This document shows positions 7,153-18,527 of a stretch of DNA of 64,000 nt, piece after piece. The position numbers and the translations under genes are program-made. This stretch comes from Dactylosporangium aurantiacum. GTDB taxonomy: Bacteria; Actinomycetota; Actinomycetes; Mycobacteriales; Micromonosporaceae. The stretch lies in the NCBI RefSeq assembly GCF_000716715.1, contig NZ_JNYJ01000061.1, forward strand, positions 1 through 64,000, given 5' to 3'. Positions within the stretch are counted from its first letter, which is position 1. Every line of letters begins with the position of its first letter. The notes beneath the pieces were generated by a model. It did no database searches, had not been told where the DNA came from, and worked only from the letters and a program-made list of their open reading frames with translations.

Positions 7153-9695
7153 CGCCGCAGCTCCCACTTCGTCAGCGCGATCGCGTGGCCGTCGGGGTCG
7201 CGGAACGTCGCCGAGCACAGCTCCAGCTGCTCGCCCTGCGGGACGACCCGCGGCCGGTGGACGAAGTCGACGCCCTGCTCGCGCAGCCGCTCGTACGCCT
7301 CGTAGACGTCGGGCACCTCGAGGTTCAGGTGGACGACCCGGCGGTCCACCGGCGGCATGTCCGCGACCCGGCGCAGCACGACCCTGGCGTCGCCGGTGGC
7401 GAGGACCGCCGCGGTCGGGCCGCTGTCGAGCTCGGTGAGGCCCAGCGTGTCGCGGTAGAACCGCCGGGAGCGCTCCAGGTCGGACACGATCAGCGTGATG
7501 CTGACCCCGTTGACGCCGTCGAGCGGCATCGACTGCGGCTGCTGCCGGGCGGCCAGGAACTGCCCGACCGCGCCCTCCGACGGCGGCTGCTCCTCGAGCT
7601 GGTCCTCGGGCGCGTCGTCGACGTAGTGCTCGGTGGCGTACGGGTCCGGCCGGACCGGCTCGTCATCGCCGTCGGTCGACACCGGCCAGGTGAGGGAGCG
7701 GACGTGTCCGTTGCCTGACCACGCCGACGTGGTGCGGCCCGCGTCCACGGCACCCCAGGGGCGGACCGAGGTCGGGCCCGTGTTCGCCGGTACGTCGCCG
7801 GCCGGCTCGTCGTCGTCGGGCTCGTCGTCGGGCTCGCCGGCGAGGGCGGCGGACGCCTCGTTCGCCGACCGCAGCGGGATCGGCGGGATGACGGCCCGCG
7901 CCGGGTCGCCGGTCATGGCGGTCGTGCCGGTCGTGGCGCCGGTCGTGGTGGCGGTCTCGTCGGTGGTGGTCTCGTCGGTGGTGGTCGGCGGCTGGTCCGC
8001 GTCGAGGCCGGCGGCGGGGGTGTGCTCGGCGCGGGGCATCCTGGTCGGCAGCTGCTCGGTCTCGCGGTCCGGCCACCAGGTGAGCCCCGACGCGAGCGTC
8101 GCGGTGCCCGCCGGCCGGTCGCCGGGCAGCTCCACGCCGCCCTCCACCGCCGACTCGACCGCCGGATCGACCGCCGGATCGCCGGGTGCCGGCGAGGCGG
8201 CGGCCGGGGCGCCGGTGGAGGCGGGCTTGGTCATGGTGACGGCTGCCGGTCCGGTGGCCGTCTCACCGGCCGGTTCGCTGACCGGCCCGCTCGACGGCTC
8301 GGAGGAAGGCAGGTCCGACTCGGGCAGGTCCGGCGGTGGGGAGAGCGTCGAGCCGGCCTCCGGGATCGTGTACGTCGCGGTGGCCTCCTCGGTCACCGCC
8401 GGCGGCGCCTCATCGGCCGCGGGGGTGCTCCCGGCCGCCGCCTTCTCCTCGGTCACCGCGGCGGGGGTCTCCTCCGCGGCGGTGGCGGGCGGTGCCTGTG
8501 CCGGGCGGCCGGGGCCGCGGTCGTGGGTGCCGGGGCGGGGCCGGGGGCTCGGCCGCCGGCGGGCGCCGCCGTGCACCGGGTTGGACGGCAGCCGGACCAC
8601 CATCGGCGGGGTGTCCTCGGTGGTGGGCTCCCCGGCGGACCCGTCGGCCACCGCGGGAGGCCCGGGATCGGCGTACGTGACGGCGGCCGCCGGGCCCGCG
8701 CCGAGGCCGGCCGCGCTCGTCATCGCCGTGCCGGTCGCGCCGGCGCCACCGGCGCTCTCCGGGCCGGTCGCGGCGGCCGTGCCGGGCCCGGTCGTGGTGA
8801 CCGCGCCGCTCGTCGTGGCCGTGCCTGGGGTGGCCGTGCCTGGGGCGGCCGTGGCGGCGAGGCCGGTGCCGGTGCCCGCGGGAGAGGTCGGTCGCGGGGC
8901 GGGCCTGGTCTGGCCGATCCGGTCGGAGCGGCCGGAGAGCCGGACCGGCTCGATGACCGGCGCCGCGATCGGGGGCAGGTCGGTGAGCGTGGGCCGGTTG
9001 TCCGGCGGCAGCTCCTCGGCGGGCCGCTCGTACACCGTGCCGCCGCCGAGACCCCCGCCGCCGCCCGGGATGCCGGCGCTGGGCGTACCGAAGCCGCTTC
9101 CGTCAGCAGCGTCGTCCGGGGTGCCGCCGTCGGCGGCCTGGGCGCGCCGGCGCTCGTACTCGTCGGTCGGGGAGTCGACGACGGCGAGCTCGTCGCCGTC
9201 GACGGAGTAGCGCGGGGTGCTGCCGGTGGTGCGGCGCTCCGAGGCCTGCGCGTCCTGGTGCGACTGGACCTTGTCCCAGACGATGGCGAGCTTGCGCGGG
9301 TTGCCCTTGAGGACCTGGACGGGCAGGGTCGCGCCGGCGTCGGGCCACTTGTCGAGGGGGATCGCCGGGTCGACCGTGGACACGGTGACGCCGTTGACGC
9401 CGGTGGCGCGCACGACGAGCTTGAGCCGGCCGCGGGCGGTCCGGCCGTCGGTCGTCGGGCGCGGCGAGATATCGGCGACCCTCGCTGTGCCGTAAACGTA
9501 TTGCCGCACCTTGTTGCGCGAGTTCAGGACAAGGATGAGCACCGGGCCGGCGGCGGCCACGATGACGCCCAACGCCACCACCAAGGCGTTGGTCATACCC
9601 AATCCGCAGAATGCCAGGAAACCGCCGACCACGATGAGCAGTGCGATCACGAGTTTCCTGCTGCCGGTGTCCTGTGCACGATTGCTGGACGGCAA
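7149..9695 (-). CDS. membrane-anchored low-complexity protein with a C-terminal VOC (glyoxalase-like) domain
   Basis: An unusual 848-residue protein. Two membrane spans (about 14-34 and 37-57) are followed by a DUF3592-like soluble segment (about 70-145, with ARVADISPRP and LPVQVLKGNPRKLAIVWD). Then come roughly 570 residues of Ala/Thr/Pro/Gly/Glu-rich sequence, and a complete VOC domain at 722-848 (ITLIVSDLERSRRFYRDTLG, VHLNLEVPD, FRDPDGHAIALTKWE). VOC proteins bind metals and small substrates or act as antibiotic-binding proteins. The start is TTG at 9695 with GGGGAGG just upstream. The hydrophobic hairpin would leave the VOC domain on the cytoplasmic side if both ends are inside (inference). 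The gene is divergent from ndk and converges with the WYL regulator. Substrate unknown. Confidence 0.85.
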   Translation of the reverse strand: MPSSNRAQDTGSRKLVIALLIVVGGFLAFCGLGMTNALVVALGVIVAAAGPVLILVLNSRNKVRQYVYGTARVADISPRPTTDGRTARGRLKLVVRATGVNGVTVSTVDPAIPLDKWPDAGATLPVQVLKGNPRKLAIVWDKVQSHQDAQASERRTTGSTPRYSVDGDELAVVDSPTDEYERRRAQAADGGTPDDAADGSGFGTPSAGIPGGGGGLGGGTVYERPAEELPPDNRPTLTDLPPIAAPVIEPVRLSGRSDRIGQTRPAPRPTSPAGTGTGLAATAAPGTATPGTATTSGAVTTTGPGTAAATGPESAGGAGATGTAMTSAAGLGAGPAAAVTYADPGPPAVADGSAGEPTTEDTPPMVVRLPSNPVHGGARRRPSPRPRPGTHDRGPGRPAQAPPATAAEETPAAVTEEKAAAGSTPAADEAPPAVTEEATATYTIPEAGSTLSPPPDLPESDLPSSEPSSGPVSEPAGETATGPAAVTMTKPASTGAPAAASPAPGDPAVDPAVESAVEGGVELPGDRPAGTATLASGLTWWPDRETEQLPTRMPRAEHTPAAGLDADQPPTTTDETTTDETATTTGATTGTTAMTGDPARAVIPPIPLRSANEASAALAGEPDDEPDDDEPAGDVPANTGPTSVRPWGAVDAGRTTSAWSGNGHVRSLTWPVSTDGDDEPVRPDPYATEHYVDDAPEDQLEEQPPSEGAVGQFLAARQQPQSMPLDGVNGVSITLIVSDLERSRRFYRDTLGLTELDSGPTAAVLATGDARVVLRRVADMPPVDRRVVHLNLEVPDVYEAYERLREQGVDFVHRPRVVPQGEQLELCSATFRDPDGHAIALTKWELRR

Positions 9696-9718
9696 GTCGA
9701 CCTCCCCAGACGACTGAC

Positions 9719-9735
9719 ATCAGGCTATGCCTGAT
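9719..9735. promoter_or_regulatory. palindrome between the VOC-fusion gene and ndk
   Basis: ATCAGGC-TAT-GCCTGAT is a perfect 7-bp inverted repeat with a three-base centre. It lies 24 bp upstream of the minus-strand gene and about 97 bp upstream of ndk. The short spacer and location suggest an operator rather than a terminator; the binding protein is unknown. The WYL regulator beyond the VOC gene is one candidate. Confidence 0.4.
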
Positions 9736-9831
9736 CATCGCCGGAACGGAAGTGTTCGGCACCCTGGCGGGTCGGAGGCGGTGACGCTCGGTAGGCTCAG
9801 GGGCGAACCGGACCGATCTTGGAGGCACGTC

Positions 9832-10245
9832 GTGGCGGAGCGTTCGCTCGTTTTGATCAAGCCTGATGCCGTGCGTCGTGGATTGGTCGGCGAGATCATC
9901 GGCCGTCTGGAGCGCAAGGGCCTCGCGATCGACGCGATGCGGCTGCGCACGATGGACGTGGCCCTCGCCGACCAGCACTACGCCGAGCACGTCGAGCGGG
10001 ACTTCTACCCGCCGCTGCGGGACTTCATGACCAGCGGCGACCTGGTGGCGCTGGTCGTCTCCGGCGACGAGGCGATCGCCGTCATCCGCAACCTGATCGG
10101 CTCGACCGACGGCCGCAAGGCCGCGCCGGGCAGCATCCGCGGCGATTTCTCGCTGTCCAACCGCGAGAATCTCGTGCACGCGTCGGACTCCGTCGACAGC
10201 GCGAAGCGTGAGATTTCGCTGTGGTTCCCGGAGCTCGCGGAGTAA
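9832..10245 (+). CDS. ndk: nucleoside diphosphate kinase
   Basis: Transfers the gamma phosphate from one nucleoside triphosphate to any diphosphate, through a phosphohistidine. The 137-residue protein has the usual start (ERSLVLIKPDAV) and the active-site histidine at H116 in NLVHASDS. The GTG at 9832 is chosen because TTGGAGGC lies about eight bases upstream and because it gives the family N-terminus; longer in-frame extensions run into noncoding sequence. TAGGCT at 9792-9797 is a plausible -10 box. A strong terminator follows. Confidence 0.96.
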   Translation: MAERSLVLIKPDAVRRGLVGEIIGRLERKGLAIDAMRLRTMDVALADQHYAEHVERDFYPPLRDFMTSGDLVALVVSGDEAIAVIRNLIGSTDGRKAAPGSIRGDFSLSNRENLVHASDSVDSAKREISLWFPELAE

Positions 10246-10280
10246 TTCACCCTCGGAAAATCACCCCGCGGACAAAAAGC

Positions 10281-10314
10281 GAAGGGGACGGGTGCTGGGA
10301 CACCCGTCCCCTTC
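10281..10314. terminator. terminator between ndk and the chitinase gene
   Basis: A perfect 14-bp inverted repeat (10281-10294 with 10301-10314) and a six-base loop, 36 bp after the ndk stop. It lies between convergent genes, so it may serve both strands. Confidence 0.85.
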
Positions 10315-10413
10315 ACTGTGTTGGGGAAGAAAGCTCTGCCGGTGGCCCCGCGGCCGGTCTCGACCCCGGCCGCGGGGCCCGCCCGTCCCACCCCTGGGCC
10401 GGGAGCGTGCGGA

Positions 10414-11937
10414 CTAGGGCAGCGTCGCCAGGTGCGGCTTGACCGTCTTGGCGAAGGCGTTGCCGTTGGTGACGTCCCAGTTGATCGACCAGGTCATGGC
10501 GCCGCGGATGCCGGGGTACGTGTGCGGCGGCTTGAACGTGCCGCAGCTGGTGCCGGTCGCCAGGCACGACAGCGCCTGGTTGACCAGGGTCGGGGCGACC
10601 ACGCCGCCGCCGGCCGCGCCGGGCCCGGCGGGCAGGCCGAGGGCCACCTGGTCGGGGCGCAGCCCGTTCTCCAGCTGGATGCAGGCCAGGGCGGTCATGA
10701 AGTTCACGGTGCCCTGCGAGTACGCGGCCATCTGGTCGCAGCCGAGCATGCTGCCGGAGTTGTAGTACTGGGTGTAGACGACCGTCAGGATGTCCTTGAT
10801 GGACAGCGCCAGCGCGAAGTAGCTGCTGCCGGTGGACTGCATGTCGATCGTCTGCGGCGCCATCGTGATGATGAGGTTCGCGCCGGCCTTGGCCCGCAGT
10901 GAGCGCAGTGCCTGCGCCATGTAGGTGGGGTTGAGGCCGTTCTCCAGGTCGATGTCGATGCCGTCGAAGCCGTACTGCTGCATCAGCGTCCACGCGCTGT
11001 TGGCGAAGTTCGTGGCGGCGGTCGCGTCACCGACGGTGACCCGGCCGGCCTCGCCGCCGACGGACAGGATGACCTTCTTGCCGCGGGCGTGCAGGGTGGC
11101 GATGTCGGACTTGAACTCCGCGTCGGTGTAGCCGCCGACGGCCGCGGCGAGCTGCGGGTCGACCGCGAACGTCAGCTGCCCGGGCTGGGTGCCGGTCTCG
11201 GCGAACGCGACGTCGATCAGGTCGTACTCGCTGGGCACGTCGCGCAGCTTCAGCTGCGCGGCGCTGTTGACGAAGTCCTGCCAGTAGCCGGTGAGGAAGT
11301 GCTTCGGCAGCGGGCTCGGCGGGACCGACGTGGACGGCGACGGCGAGGTCGACGGCGACTTGGACGGCGACGGGGACACCGACGGTGACGGTGACGTGGA
11401 CCGCGACGGCGACGCCGACGGCGTGGTCGGCTCGAGCGTGGTCGGCGGGGTGCCGCCGGGGCCGTTGAGCGAGAAGTCGTCCGCGGTGTACGCCGGCTGG
11501 CCGTACCAGCCGTGGACGTAGACGACGGCGGAGGTCTGCGTCGCGCCGGTGGTGAACGCGACCGACAGCTGCTGGTAGCCGCTGGTGCCGGGCGTCCAGG
11601 TGCTCGCGTCGACGCCGCCGGTGACGCCGATGAAGACGTACGAGCCGTTGACGTACCCGGAGAAGGTGTACTTCGTGTTCGGCTGGACCGACACCGTCTG
11701 CTGGCACCGGGCGGTGGTGCCGCCGGGGGTGCCGGTGAGCTTGTAGGTGCCGGAGCGGGCGGCGCCGGACGTGACGGCGGCGGCCGGCTCGCAGCTCCAG
11801 TTGTTGGCGTTGCCGGTCTCGAAACCAGGGTTGGTGAGCAGCTCGGCGGCGGAGGCGGGCAGCGCGACGGCGACCCCGGCGAGGGTCAGCGCGGCCGCTG
11901 CGGTCCCCGCGAGCAGGGCGATGGTGCGTGGGCGCAT
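10414..11937 (-). CDS. secreted GH18 chitinase with N-terminal carbohydrate-binding module
   Basis: Hydrolyses beta-1,4 N-acetylglucosamine polymers outside the cell. Residues 1-30 are a Sec signal peptide ending near ALPASA-A. Residues about 31-160 form a CBM4/9-like jelly-roll module (LLTNPGFETG start, DDFSLNG end). A Ser/Pro/Thr linker spans about 163-212, and the GH18 barrel follows. The catalytic motif is D325-x-x-D328-x-D330-x-E332 (FDGIDIDLE), with E332 as the general acid. All key residues are present. The linker is encoded by short GAC/GGC-type repeats on the opposite strand, which create false reading frames. The start is ATG at 11937. No DasR-like box was recognised upstream. Confidence 0.93.
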   Translation of the reverse strand: MRPRTIALLAGTAAAALTLAGVAVALPASAAELLTNPGFETGNANNWSCEPAAAVTSGAARSGTYKLTGTPGGTTARCQQTVSVQPNTKYTFSGYVNGSYVFIGVTGGVDASTWTPGTSGYQQLSVAFTTGATQTSAVVYVHGWYGQPAYTADDFSLNGPGGTPPTTLEPTTPSASPSRSTSPSPSVSPSPSKSPSTSPSPSTSVPPSPLPKHFLTGYWQDFVNSAAQLKLRDVPSEYDLIDVAFAETGTQPGQLTFAVDPQLAAAVGGYTDAEFKSDIATLHARGKKVILSVGGEAGRVTVGDATAATNFANSAWTLMQQYGFDGIDIDLENGLNPTYMAQALRSLRAKAGANLIITMAPQTIDMQSTGSSYFALALSIKDILTVVYTQYYNSGSMLGCDQMAAYSQGTVNFMTALACIQLENGLRPDQVALGLPAGPGAAGGGVVAPTLVNQALSCLATGTSCGTFKPPHTYPGIRGAMTWSINWDVTNGNAFAKTVKPHLATLP

Positions 11938-11985
11938 CGTGGCTCCAGGTGGGGGTGGCGTCGATGGGCGTCGACGTGTGATGTC

Positions 11986-12014
11986 ACCAAACGCCAGCCG
12001 GGATTTAATGTCAA
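11986..12014 (-). promoter_or_regulatory. candidate chitinase promoter
   Basis: On the minus strand a perfect TTGACA (-35, 12014-12009) is followed after 17 bases by TTTGGT (11991-11986) as a possible -10 box, about 50 bp before the start codon. The surroundings are unusually AT-rich for this chromosome. Between promoter and start codon, CGTCGA-N6-TCGACG (11959-11976) is an inverted repeat that could be an operator. Confidence 0.45.
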
Positions 12015-12057
12015 GGTTTCTTTACTATTCTTTATGCCTGCCGCCGAAACGCGCCGG

Positions 12058-12099
12058 CGCCGCCCGCCACACCGCCGGTGGGCAGGGTGACGGGCGGCG
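12058..12099 (+). other. strong GC hairpin between the chitinase and ileS promoters
   Basis: CGCCGCCCG (12058-12066) pairs with CGGGCGGCG (12091-12099), and a second CCAC/GTGG stem nests inside. It lies upstream of the ileS leader and behind the chitinase promoter, where it could block transcription passing between the divergent units. Role inferred only. Confidence 0.4.
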
Positions 12100-12124
12100 G
12101 GAGAAACCCGGGTGACCGGCGCGC

Positions 12125-12345
12125 TATCCTCAACGCACAGGCGTCGACCCGGCCATCACCGGCGAGCCTCCGGAAGAACGGGCCGGCGTGCCGGCCTCAG
12201 TAGAACCGGACGGGCACCGGCCCGTGACAGCCGGCCAACGAGCGGCCACCGCGAGGTGGCAAGCGGGGTGGTACCGCGGACCTGCGAGGGTTCGTCCCCG
12301 CGTGGAGTTCAGGAAGCTGACATCACGCGAGGAGCGCGACCACCG
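12125..12345 (+). promoter_or_regulatory. T-box riboswitch leader of ileS (actinobacterial, translational type)
   Basis: TATCCT at 12125-12130 is a likely -10 box. The leader then shows Stem I with the isoleucine specifier ATC at 12155-12157, followed by ACCGGCGAGCCTCCGGAAG, a block strongly conserved in actinobacterial ileS T-boxes. The T-box itself is GGGGTGGTACCGCGG at 12265-12279. Its TGGT bulge can pair with the ACCA end of uncharged tRNA-Ile. The last part (about 12300-12345) holds the ribosome-binding site GAGGAG of ileS, and no terminator with a T-tract is seen. This fits the known class that frees or hides the ribosome-binding site instead of stopping transcription. Confidence 0.9.
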
Positions 12346-15442
<3,097 letters not shown>

Positions 15443-15456
<14 letters not shown>

Positions 15457-16048
15457 GCGCGCGCCGGTCGAACTCGCCCTCGGGCATCACGACCACCATC
15501 GTGAGGACCGCCTCCACGTCCGCCGCGTTGCGGTAGGCGTGGGGGCGGTCGGCCCGGAAGTCGATCGTCTCGCCGGGCCCGACGGTGTGCTCGGTGCCGT
15601 CGACCGTCACCACGAGCGAGCCCTCCCGCAGGTGGATCAGCTCCCGGGTGCCGACCGAGTGGTCGCTGGAGTCGTGCGTCTCCCCGGGCGGCAGCCGCCA
15701 CTCCCAGACCTCGACGAACGCCGGGTCGTTGACGCCGCGCAGCAGCCGGCCCGTCCCGCCGGCCGCGCCGCGCCACAGCACCGGGGGCTCGTCGGCGCCG
15801 ACGATCTTCACGACCGGCTCCGGCTCCGACTCCAGCAGCCGGCCGATGCTCACCCCGAACGACTCCGCGATCCGGCACAGCGTGCCGATGCTCGGGTTGG
15901 TCCGGGCGCCCTCGATCTGCACGAGCATGCCCTTGCTGACCCCCGACCGGCTGGCCAGCTCGTCGAGGGACCAGCGACGCCCCTGCCGCAGCCCCTTCAC
16001 GTGCCGGGCGATCGCGGCCTGGGCGACCTGAGTCACGTCGTCGGTCAA
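15443..16048 (-). CDS. XRE-family regulator with a C-terminal cupin domain
   Basis: An N-terminal helix-turn-helix (about residues 12-70: [35 protein letters not shown]) is joined to a cupin sensor (about 110-190: [39 protein letters not shown]). Such proteins usually repress an adjacent metabolic or transport gene. Start choice: TTG at 16048 has GGAGG exactly eight bases upstream and gives 201 residues. A start at 16069 would give 208 residues but has no ribosome-binding site. The gene is divergent from the B3/4-EamA pair across about 40 bp of AT-rich DNA, so it probably controls that pair and itself. Confidence 0.85.
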
Positions 16049-16080
16049 AATATTTTCCTCCACGGTCAATATTGTGATAC
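16046..16080. promoter_or_regulatory. AT-rich double palindrome in the XRE-cupin/B3-4 intergenic region
   Basis: AAAATATTTT (16047-16056) and CAATATTG (16067-16074) are perfect palindromes 20 bp apart centre to centre (about two helical turns). They sit exactly at the start of the minus-strand regulator gene and just before the plus-strand gene at 16090. AT-rich blocks stand out in this GC-rich DNA. Two same-face dyads next to a divergent regulator suggest an autoregulatory operator (inference). Confidence 0.45.
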
Positions 16081-16089
16081 GACTGGCAT

Positions 16090-16725
16090 ATGTTCGCCAT
16101 CGCCGATGAGGTGCTCGACCTGTGCCGGTCCGTGGGCCATGAGGCTACCGTCCTCGCCGTGCTCGCCGACGGGCTGCGCAACGGTCCGAGCGACGGTGCC
16201 GTGCTGCACCAGGCGATCAGGGACGCCGGTGACCTGACCGCGCCCCTGGAGGCGTGGCGGGACGTCTATCGGGCCTTCGGCGCCAAGCCGCAGCGCACCC
16301 CCTGCTCCGCCGAGGCGCTGCGCAAGCGGGCCGCGCGTGGGGACGTGCCCGTGGTCGACCGGCTCGTCGACGCGTACAACGCCGTGAGCATCCGCTTCGC
16401 CGTGCCGATCGGCGGGGAGGACCGGGCCGCCCTCGCCGGCGTCGAGCGGCTGGTGCGCGCCACCGGCGACGAGCCCTTCGACACCGTGAAGGAGGGCGCC
16501 CCGGTCGTGGAGACCCCCGAGCCCGGCGAGGTGATCTGGCGCGACGACCTCGGCGTGACCTGCCGGCGGTGGAACTGGCGCCAGGGCCGCCGCACCGCGA
16601 TCACCGCCGCGACCACGTCGGCCGTGTTCCTGCTCGAGGGCCTCGACACGGACCTCACCCCGGCCGCCGCCATGCTCGCCGAACTTCTCGACGCCGACAG
16701 CGTGACGATAGAGCGGCTCTCGTGA
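16090..16725 (+). CDS. B3/4 (tRNA-editing-like) domain protein
   Basis: The 211-residue protein matches the B3/4 domain of the phenylalanyl-tRNA synthetase beta chain, which binds or hydrolyses wrongly charged tRNA. Visible family segments include YRAFGAKPQRTPCSAEAL, DRLVDAYNAVSIRFAVPIGG and EVIWRDDLGVTCRRWNWRQG. It stands alone, with no synthetase catalytic part. Its stop overlaps the start of the EamA exporter by four bases (GTGA), so the two are coupled. With the divergent XRE-cupin regulator this forms a compact cassette that may deal with an unwanted amino acid, by editing and by export (inference). Confidence 0.85.
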   Translation: MFAIADEVLDLCRSVGHEATVLAVLADGLRNGPSDGAVLHQAIRDAGDLTAPLEAWRDVYRAFGAKPQRTPCSAEALRKRAARGDVPVVDRLVDAYNAVSIRFAVPIGGEDRAALAGVERLVRATGDEPFDTVKEGAPVVETPEPGEVIWRDDLGVTCRRWNWRQGRRTAITAATTSAVFLLEGLDTDLTPAAAMLAELLDADSVTIERLS

Positions 16726-17624
16726 TTGCGGTGGTGCTCGCGGCGCTGTCCGGGCTGGTCTGGGGCGTCGGTGACTTCGCCGGAGGCAAGGCGAGCCAGC
16801 GCATCGACGCGGTGACCGTGGTCGTGCTGTCGAAGGCGGCCGCGGTGCCGCTGCTGCTGGTGTACCTGGTGCTGATGCCCGCGACCGTGCACCCGGCGGT
16901 GCTGGGCTGGGGCGCGGCGGCCGGGGTGTTCGGCGTGGCCGGGATGATGGTGTTCTACCGGGCGATGGCCGGCGGGGCGATGACGATCGTTGCCCCCGTC
17001 AGCGCCGTCACCACGGCGCTGCTGCCGGTCGGCGCCGGGCTGCTGCTCGGCGAGCGCCCCGGCGGGCTCGCCCTGGCCGGGGCGGGCTGCGCGATCGCCG
17101 CGATCGGCCTGGTCAGCCTGGTCCCGGGCGACAACACGGATCTCGATGACGGTGCGGGCACCGGGCCCGGCGTCGGCGGCAGAGGGCAGGCGGGCGCGGG
17201 GCGGCTGCTCGGGCTGGCGCTCGGGGCGGGCGTCGCGTTCGGGCTGTTCTTCATCTGCCTGTCCAGGGCCGGCGACGCCGCCGGCGGCTACGCGGGCATG
17301 TGGCCCGTGCTCGGCGCCCAGCTCGCCGCGCTCGCCGTCGGCGGGCCGCTGCTCGTGCGCCGCCGCCGTGCCCCCGGCGCCGCGCGGCTGGCCGGCGCGC
17401 CGCTGCGCTGGCTGCTTGTCGCCGGGATGCTCGACATGACCGCCAACGCGCTCTACATCGTGGCGGTGCAGAGCGGCGACCTGAGCATCATCGCGCCGAT
17501 CGCGTCGCTGTACCCGGTGAGCACCGTCCTGCTGGCGATGCTCGTCGACCGGGAGCGGCTGCGTCCGGTGCAGCTCGCCGGACTCGGCCTGGCGGCGACC
17601 GCGCTGGTGCTGGTCGCCTCCTGA
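16722..17624 (+). CDS. EamA/DMT-family transporter
   Basis: The 300-residue protein has ten hydrophobic segments in two EamA repeats: residues about 1-135, then 160-300. A short acidic loop near residue 140 separates them. Drug/metabolite transporters of this type often export amino acids or other metabolites. Start: GTG at 16722 overlaps the stop of the B3/4 gene; the longer open frame upstream reads through that gene in another frame and is rejected. Substrate unknown, but the coupled B3/4 protein suggests an amino acid or analogue. Confidence 0.88.
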   Translation: MIAVVLAALSGLVWGVGDFAGGKASQRIDAVTVVVLSKAAAVPLLLVYLVLMPATVHPAVLGWGAAAGVFGVAGMMVFYRAMAGGAMTIVAPVSAVTTALLPVGAGLLLGERPGGLALAGAGCAIAAIGLVSLVPGDNTDLDDGAGTGPGVGGRGQAGAGRLLGLALGAGVAFGLFFICLSRAGDAAGGYAGMWPVLGAQLAALAVGGPLLVRRRRAPGAARLAGAPLRWLLVAGMLDMTANALYIVAVQSGDLSIIAPIASLYPVSTVLLAMLVDRERLRPVQLAGLGLAATALVLVAS

Positions 17625-17668
17625 GTCATCCGGGGCGGGTGGTGTTGCCCACGGTGTGACCTCTCCGG

Positions 17669-17697
17669 CTGACCTGGCGACCCTTGCCGTCTACAGT
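17669..17697 (+). promoter_or_regulatory. candidate promoter of the acyltransferase gene
   Basis: CTGACC (17669-17674) and TACAGT (17692-17697) are 17 bp apart and fit the housekeeping sigma factor. The start codon of the next gene is 36 bp downstream. Confidence 0.45.
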
Positions 17698-17732
17698 GGG
17701 CGGCATCGTCTGTTGAGCCTGGTGGAGGCCCT

Positions 17733-18455
17733 TTGTCCGCGCTTTATGCGGTCGGCAAGTTCGCGATCTCACCAGTGTCCCGCCTGCTCTGGCGACCGAA
17801 GATCAGCGGTCTGGACAACGTGCCGGCCACCGGCCCGGCGATCCTCGCCAGCAACCACCAGTCGGTCATCGACTCGGTGCTGATGGGCGCCTTCATGCCG
17901 CGCAACGTCTACTTCCTGGCCAAGGACGAGTACTTCGTCGCACCCGGCGTCAAGGGCGCCGTCATGCGCAACGTCATGTACGGGCTGAACCAGATCCCCG
18001 TCGACCGCTCCGGCGGCCGGGCCAGCCTGATGGCCCTCGACGCCGCGCTGCCGGTCCTGCGCGCCGGCCACGTGCTGGGCATCTTCCCCGAGGGCACCCG
18101 CTCGCCCGACGGCCGGCTGTACCGCGGCCGCCCCGGTGTGGCGAAGCTCGCCCTCGACGCGCCCGCCCCGATCATCCCCATCGGCATCCTCAACACCGAG
18201 AAGATCCAGCCGATCGGCGCGTCGGTGCCCCGCCTCGGGCCGACCGTCGAGGTGCGCGTCGGCGAGCCGCTGGACCTGAGCCAGTGGCAGGGCGGCGAGG
18301 TCGACAGCCGCGGCCTGCGCGAGCTGACCCTGAAGCTGATGAACGCGATCCAGCAGCTCACCGGGCAGGAGTACGTCGCCCGGTACGCCCCGAAACGCCC
18401 GGACCAGATCGCCGCCGCCAACGGGCACAACGGCACCGCCGCTTCGGCGGACTGA
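17733..18455 (+). CDS. 1-acylglycerol-3-phosphate O-acyltransferase (PlsC family)
   Basis: Transfers an acyl chain to lysophosphatidic acid in phospholipid synthesis, at the inner face of the membrane. The catalytic HX4D motif is at residues 42-47 (NHQSVID), and the glycerol-phosphate-binding FPEGTRSPDG follows at about 114-123. The 240-residue length is normal. The start is TTG at 17733 with GGAGG four bases before it, a short but usable spacing. The short C-terminus is Ala/Asn-rich. Several PlsC-like proteins occur in actinobacteria, so the exact acyl acceptor is not certain. Confidence 0.92.
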   Translation: MSALYAVGKFAISPVSRLLWRPKISGLDNVPATGPAILASNHQSVIDSVLMGAFMPRNVYFLAKDEYFVAPGVKGAVMRNVMYGLNQIPVDRSGGRASLMALDAALPVLRAGHVLGIFPEGTRSPDGRLYRGRPGVAKLALDAPAPIIPIGILNTEKIQPIGASVPRLGPTVEVRVGEPLDLSQWQGGEVDSRGLRELTLKLMNAIQQLTGQEYVARYAPKRPDQIAAANGHNGTAASAD

Positions 18456-18527
18456 AAGGCCCGCGCCGCGGCGAGGTGAACGTCATGTGCGCTGTGGCCG
18501 CCGGCGGGTGACCCGCGACGCGGCGGG

